Positions 7,355 through 8,747 of a stretch of 8,747 nucleotides of DNA are shown one piece after another. A program made the translations under genes and the position numbers. Source of the DNA: Caulobacteraceae bacterium UBA5005 (GTDB taxonomy: Bacteria; Pseudomonadota; Alphaproteobacteria; Caulobacterales; Caulobacteraceae); assembly GCA_002398405.1 (NCBI GenBank), contig DGYN01000139.1:458-9204 (forward strand). Reading direction: 5' to 3'. The notes under the pieces are model-generated. The model was not told the DNA's origin and ran no database searches. It worked only from the letters and a program-made list of their open reading frames with translations. Every line of letters starts with the position of its first letter. Positions within the stretch are counted from its first letter, which is position 1.

Positions 7355-7506
7355 TTACTCGTCCTCCGTTAAGCTTAACCGTAGCGGCAAAAGGCGCGCG
7401 CATAGGCCAAGGCCAATGGCACCCTGGCCCGAAAGGCCAACTATTTGGTTAAGGCCTTGCGCTGATCTCCACCTTTCCGACATTTGTGATGAGGGAGATT
7501 TTCACC
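7355..7506. promoter_or_regulatory. Divergent control region between hfaA and the rhomboid gene
   Basis: This is the only space for promoters of the hfa genes (leftward) and the rhomboid gene (rightward). Three TTAA cores occur (7369, 7375 and 7449). Two of them extend to TTAACCGT (7375-7382, plus strand) and TTAACCAA (7452-7445, minus strand), each one base off the CtrA half-site TTAACCAT. The hexamer GGCCAA occurs three times (7405, 7411 and 7435). Reading toward hfaA, GCTACG (7386-7381) resembles the Caulobacter -10 element GCTANA, with TTGGCC 19 bp upstream as a poor -35. No convincing promoter was found for the rhomboid direction. Confidence 0.5.
7368..7379. promoter_or_regulatory. Perfect 12-bp palindrome GTTAAGCTTAAC, candidate operator
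   Basis: The sequence reads the same on both strands. It lies immediately upstream of the hfaA Shine-Dalgarno site and just downstream of a possible -10 element, so a bound protein would sit over the transcription start. It contains two TTAA cores in opposite arms. The two-base gap between them differs from the seven-base gap of a full CtrA box, so assignment to CtrA is uncertain. Confidence 0.45.
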
Positions 7507-8145
7507 ATGTCGACGGGCGCGCCTGGCGGTTATCGCGAGCCGATGTTCAACGCCCCCGCCCCGGTGATGGCGCTGGTGGGCGTCCTTGTCGCCGCGTGGC
7601 TGGCCCAAACCTTCCTCGCCCCTGACGCCATCGTCGCTCAGCTGGCGCTGTCGCGGACCGGGTTGCAGCTGGGGCTGTGGCATGAGCTCGTCACCCACGT
7701 CTTTCTGCATGGCGGGATCACGCACCTGGCCATGAACGCGATCGGGGCGGTGGCTTTCGGGGCGCCCGTGGTGCGGCTCCTGGGCCAGCGGAACGGCGAT
7801 ATCGCCCTGTTCTATGCCTTCTTCCTTATATGCGGAGCTTTGGGCGGTCTGGGTTTCATCGCCCTCAACGGGTCCGGAGATGGCCTGCTCATGGGCGCAT
7901 CGGGCGCGGTATCGGGCCTTTGGGGCGCCGCCTCGCGGCTGATCGGCAGGCGAGGGGACCTGGCCCCGATATTCGACCGCCAAGTTCTTGGCATGGCGCT
8001 CGGCTTTGCCGTCGTCAACGTCGTGATCGGTCTGCTGGCTCCGTTGATCGATCTCCATATCGGCTGGCAGGCGCACCTGGCCGGCTATGGCGCGGGGCTA
8101 CTGCTGATCGGCGCCTTTGGCCGGCTGGCGGGGCGCCTGCGCTAG
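7507..8145 (+). CDS. Rhomboid family intramembrane serine protease
   Basis: A 212-residue inner-membrane protein with about six hydrophobic segments. It should cut single-pass membrane proteins inside the bilayer using a Ser-His dyad. All hallmarks are present: WHELVTHVFLHGGITHLAMN (residues 58-77, the His and Asn that line the active site), GASGAVSGLWG (130-140, nucleophile S132), and AHLAGYGAG (189-197, catalytic H190). It therefore looks active. The ATG at 7507 is preferred because GAGGGAG (7491-7497) lies nine bases upstream. GTG at 7486 and ATG at 7489 are in frame but lack such a site. It diverges from hfaA and is followed by the CBS gene after 90 bp. Substrate unknown; a role in holdfast biology is possible only by position. 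Confidence 0.93.
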   Translation: MSTGAPGGYREPMFNAPAPVMALVGVLVAAWLAQTFLAPDAIVAQLALSRTGLQLGLWHELVTHVFLHGGITHLAMNAIGAVAFGAPVVRLLGQRNGDIALFYAFFLICGALGGLGFIALNGSGDGLLMGASGAVSGLWGAASRLIGRRGDLAPIFDRQVLGMALGFAVVNVVIGLLAPLIDLHIGWQAHLAGYGAGLLLIGAFGRLAGRLR

Positions 8146-8155
8146 GCTTCACGGT

Positions 8156-8187
8156 CCCGCGATTTGCAGAAATGAAAAAAATGCGGG
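8156..8187 (+). other. Imperfect stem-loop after the rhomboid gene
   Basis: CCCGC-G-ATTT pairs with AAATGCGGG, giving nine pairs with one bulged G around a 13-nt A-rich loop. It begins 11 bp after the rhomboid stop. No U-tract follows, so termination is uncertain; it may instead be a processing or stability element before the CBS gene. Confidence 0.3.
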
Positions 8188-8221
8188 AGCCTCAGGGTCC
8201 AAGAAACAGACAAAGAAATAT

Positions 8222-8228
8222 GGGAGGG
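8222..8228 (+). promoter_or_regulatory. Strong Shine-Dalgarno site of the CBS gene
   Basis: GGGAGGG sits seven bases before the ATG at 8236. It fixes this start over an earlier ATG-rich run near 8172-8183, which is out of frame. Confidence 0.8.
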
Positions 8229-8235
8229 CTTTCAA

Positions 8236-8664
8236 ATGCTTGTTTCCCAAATTTTGAAAGACAAGGGCGACCTCGTTTTCACCGCTTCCCCGCACGAGAC
8301 GGTCGCCGCAGCGGCGGCCCTGCTGCACGCCCGCAAGGTCGGGGCCATGGTGGTCTGCGAGCACGGCGATGTGGTTGGCATTCTGTCCGAGCGCGACCTG
8401 GTGCGCCTGGTGGCCGAGGGCGGAGAAAAAGCGCTGTCGCAGCCGATCAGCAGCTGCATGACCAGGGACGTGGTCTTCGCCTCGCCCAGCGAGACCATCG
8501 ACGACCTTCTGACCCGCATGACCGACCGCAAGATCCGCCACCTGCCGGTCATGTCGGAAGGGCGCCTCGCCGGCATTGTCTCGATCGGCGACCTGGTGAA
8601 GGCCAAGATCAGTGAGATCAGCGCCGAGGCCGATGGCCTGAAGGCCTATATCAGCGCGGGCTAG
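8236..8664 (+). CDS. Stand-alone paired CBS domain protein
   Basis: A soluble 142-residue protein made almost entirely of two CBS domains (about residues 8-60 and 74-128), which together form a Bateman module that usually binds adenine nucleotides. Each domain ends with the expected ribose/phosphate-binding pattern, S-x-x-D: SERD (51-54) in GILSERDLVR and SIGD (116-119) in GIVSIGDLVK. RKIRHLPVM (98-106) is also typical of the second domain. The start ATG has GGGAGGG seven bases upstream, a strong ribosome binding site. Small CBS-pair proteins are widespread in alphaproteobacteria and are thought to be energy or nucleotide sensors. The partner protein cannot be deduced here. The 90-bp gap after the rhomboid gene could hold its own promoter. 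Confidence 0.92.
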   Translation: MLVSQILKDKGDLVFTASPHETVAAAAALLHARKVGAMVVCEHGDVVGILSERDLVRLVAEGGEKALSQPISSCMTRDVVFASPSETIDDLLTRMTDRKIRHLPVMSEGRLAGIVSIGDLVKAKISEISAEADGLKAYISAG

Positions 8665-8709
8665 GGTTCACTTTACACAAGGTCAACAACGGCGGCGACG
8701 CACGCAAGC

Positions 8710-8747
8710 TTGACGGCTGCGCCAAAAGTGATATCACTTTGATATCG
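8710..8747. promoter_or_regulatory. Palindromic operator and probable promoter at the window edge
   Basis: A perfect 16-bp palindrome, AAAGTGATATCACTTT, spans 8725-8740. A second GATATC core follows at 8741-8746, 11 bp after the first core at 8730-8735, about one helical turn. TTGACG at 8710-8715 is a good -35 element, and TATCAC at 8732-8737, with a 16-bp spacer, could be the -10, so the palindrome would cover the promoter core. The gene it controls would lie to the right of the window on the plus strand. The regulator is not identifiable from this sequence. Confidence 0.55.

Noticed and set aside
7369..7378. Full CtrA box TTAA-N7-TTAA at the hfaA start
   Set aside because: The TTAA cores are only two bases apart, so the canonical full box is not present; only half-site resemblance is claimed.
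7441..8076. Minus-strand open frame across the rhomboid gene
   Set aside because: The rhomboid frame carries all catalytic motifs; the antisense frame has the polar low-complexity look of a shadow.
8172..8235. Earlier ATG codons before the CBS gene
   Set aside because: Out of frame with the CBS domains and without a Shine-Dalgarno site; the ATG at 8236 has a strong one.

Overview
The window is high-GC alphaproteobacterial DNA and almost certainly comes from a stalked or prosthecate member of the Caulobacterales (Caulobacter/Phenylobacterium-like). The diagnostic part is a minus-strand hfaA-hfaB-hfaD cluster. These genes encode the holdfast anchor, which fixes the polar polysaccharide adhesin to the outer membrane in this order. 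Genes are dense, GC-rich in third codon positions and preceded by good Shine-Dalgarno sites, so nothing looks recently acquired.

Layout from left to right. (1) Positions 1-566, plus strand: the 3' end of an unrecognised Gly-rich, Cys-containing, Ser-tailed protein. (2) Positions 610-3486, minus strand: a periplasmic zinc peptidase of family M16, ending tail-to-tail with the first gene. (3) Positions 3561-4703, minus strand: a multi-pass membrane protein of the HGSNAT/DUF1624 acyltransferase type, 45 bp downstream of hfaD and probably in the same transcript. (4) Positions 4749-7354, minus strand: hfaA, hfaB and hfaD, each overlapping the next by 11 and 83 bp. (5) Positions 7355-7506: a 152-bp divergent control region with a perfect 12-bp palindrome and CtrA-like half-sites. 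(6) Positions 7507-8145, plus strand: a rhomboid intramembrane serine protease. (7) Positions 8236-8664, plus strand: a stand-alone paired-CBS-domain protein. (8) Positions 8665-8747: an intergenic end with a 16-bp perfect palindrome and a second matching core, probably the operator of a gene just outside the window.

How the genes work together: HfaB is a CsgG-type outer-membrane lipoprotein that is expected to export HfaA and HfaD. HfaA and HfaD are surface proteins rich in Gly, Ser, Asn and Gln. Read by eye, HfaD is built from about seven degenerate units of about 48 residues with a regularly placed Gln, and HfaA carries one similar unit that also looks like a curlin repeat. The locus therefore resembles a reduced curli system. 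The HGSNAT-like protein next to it could acylate an amino sugar. Because holdfast polysaccharide contains GlcNAc and is partly deacetylated, a role in tuning holdfast acetylation is an attractive but untested idea. Links between the peptidase, rhomboid or CBS protein and the holdfast rest on adjacency only. No RNA genes, insertion sequences, CRISPR arrays or attachment sites were seen, and no gene-free stretch exceeds 300 bases.
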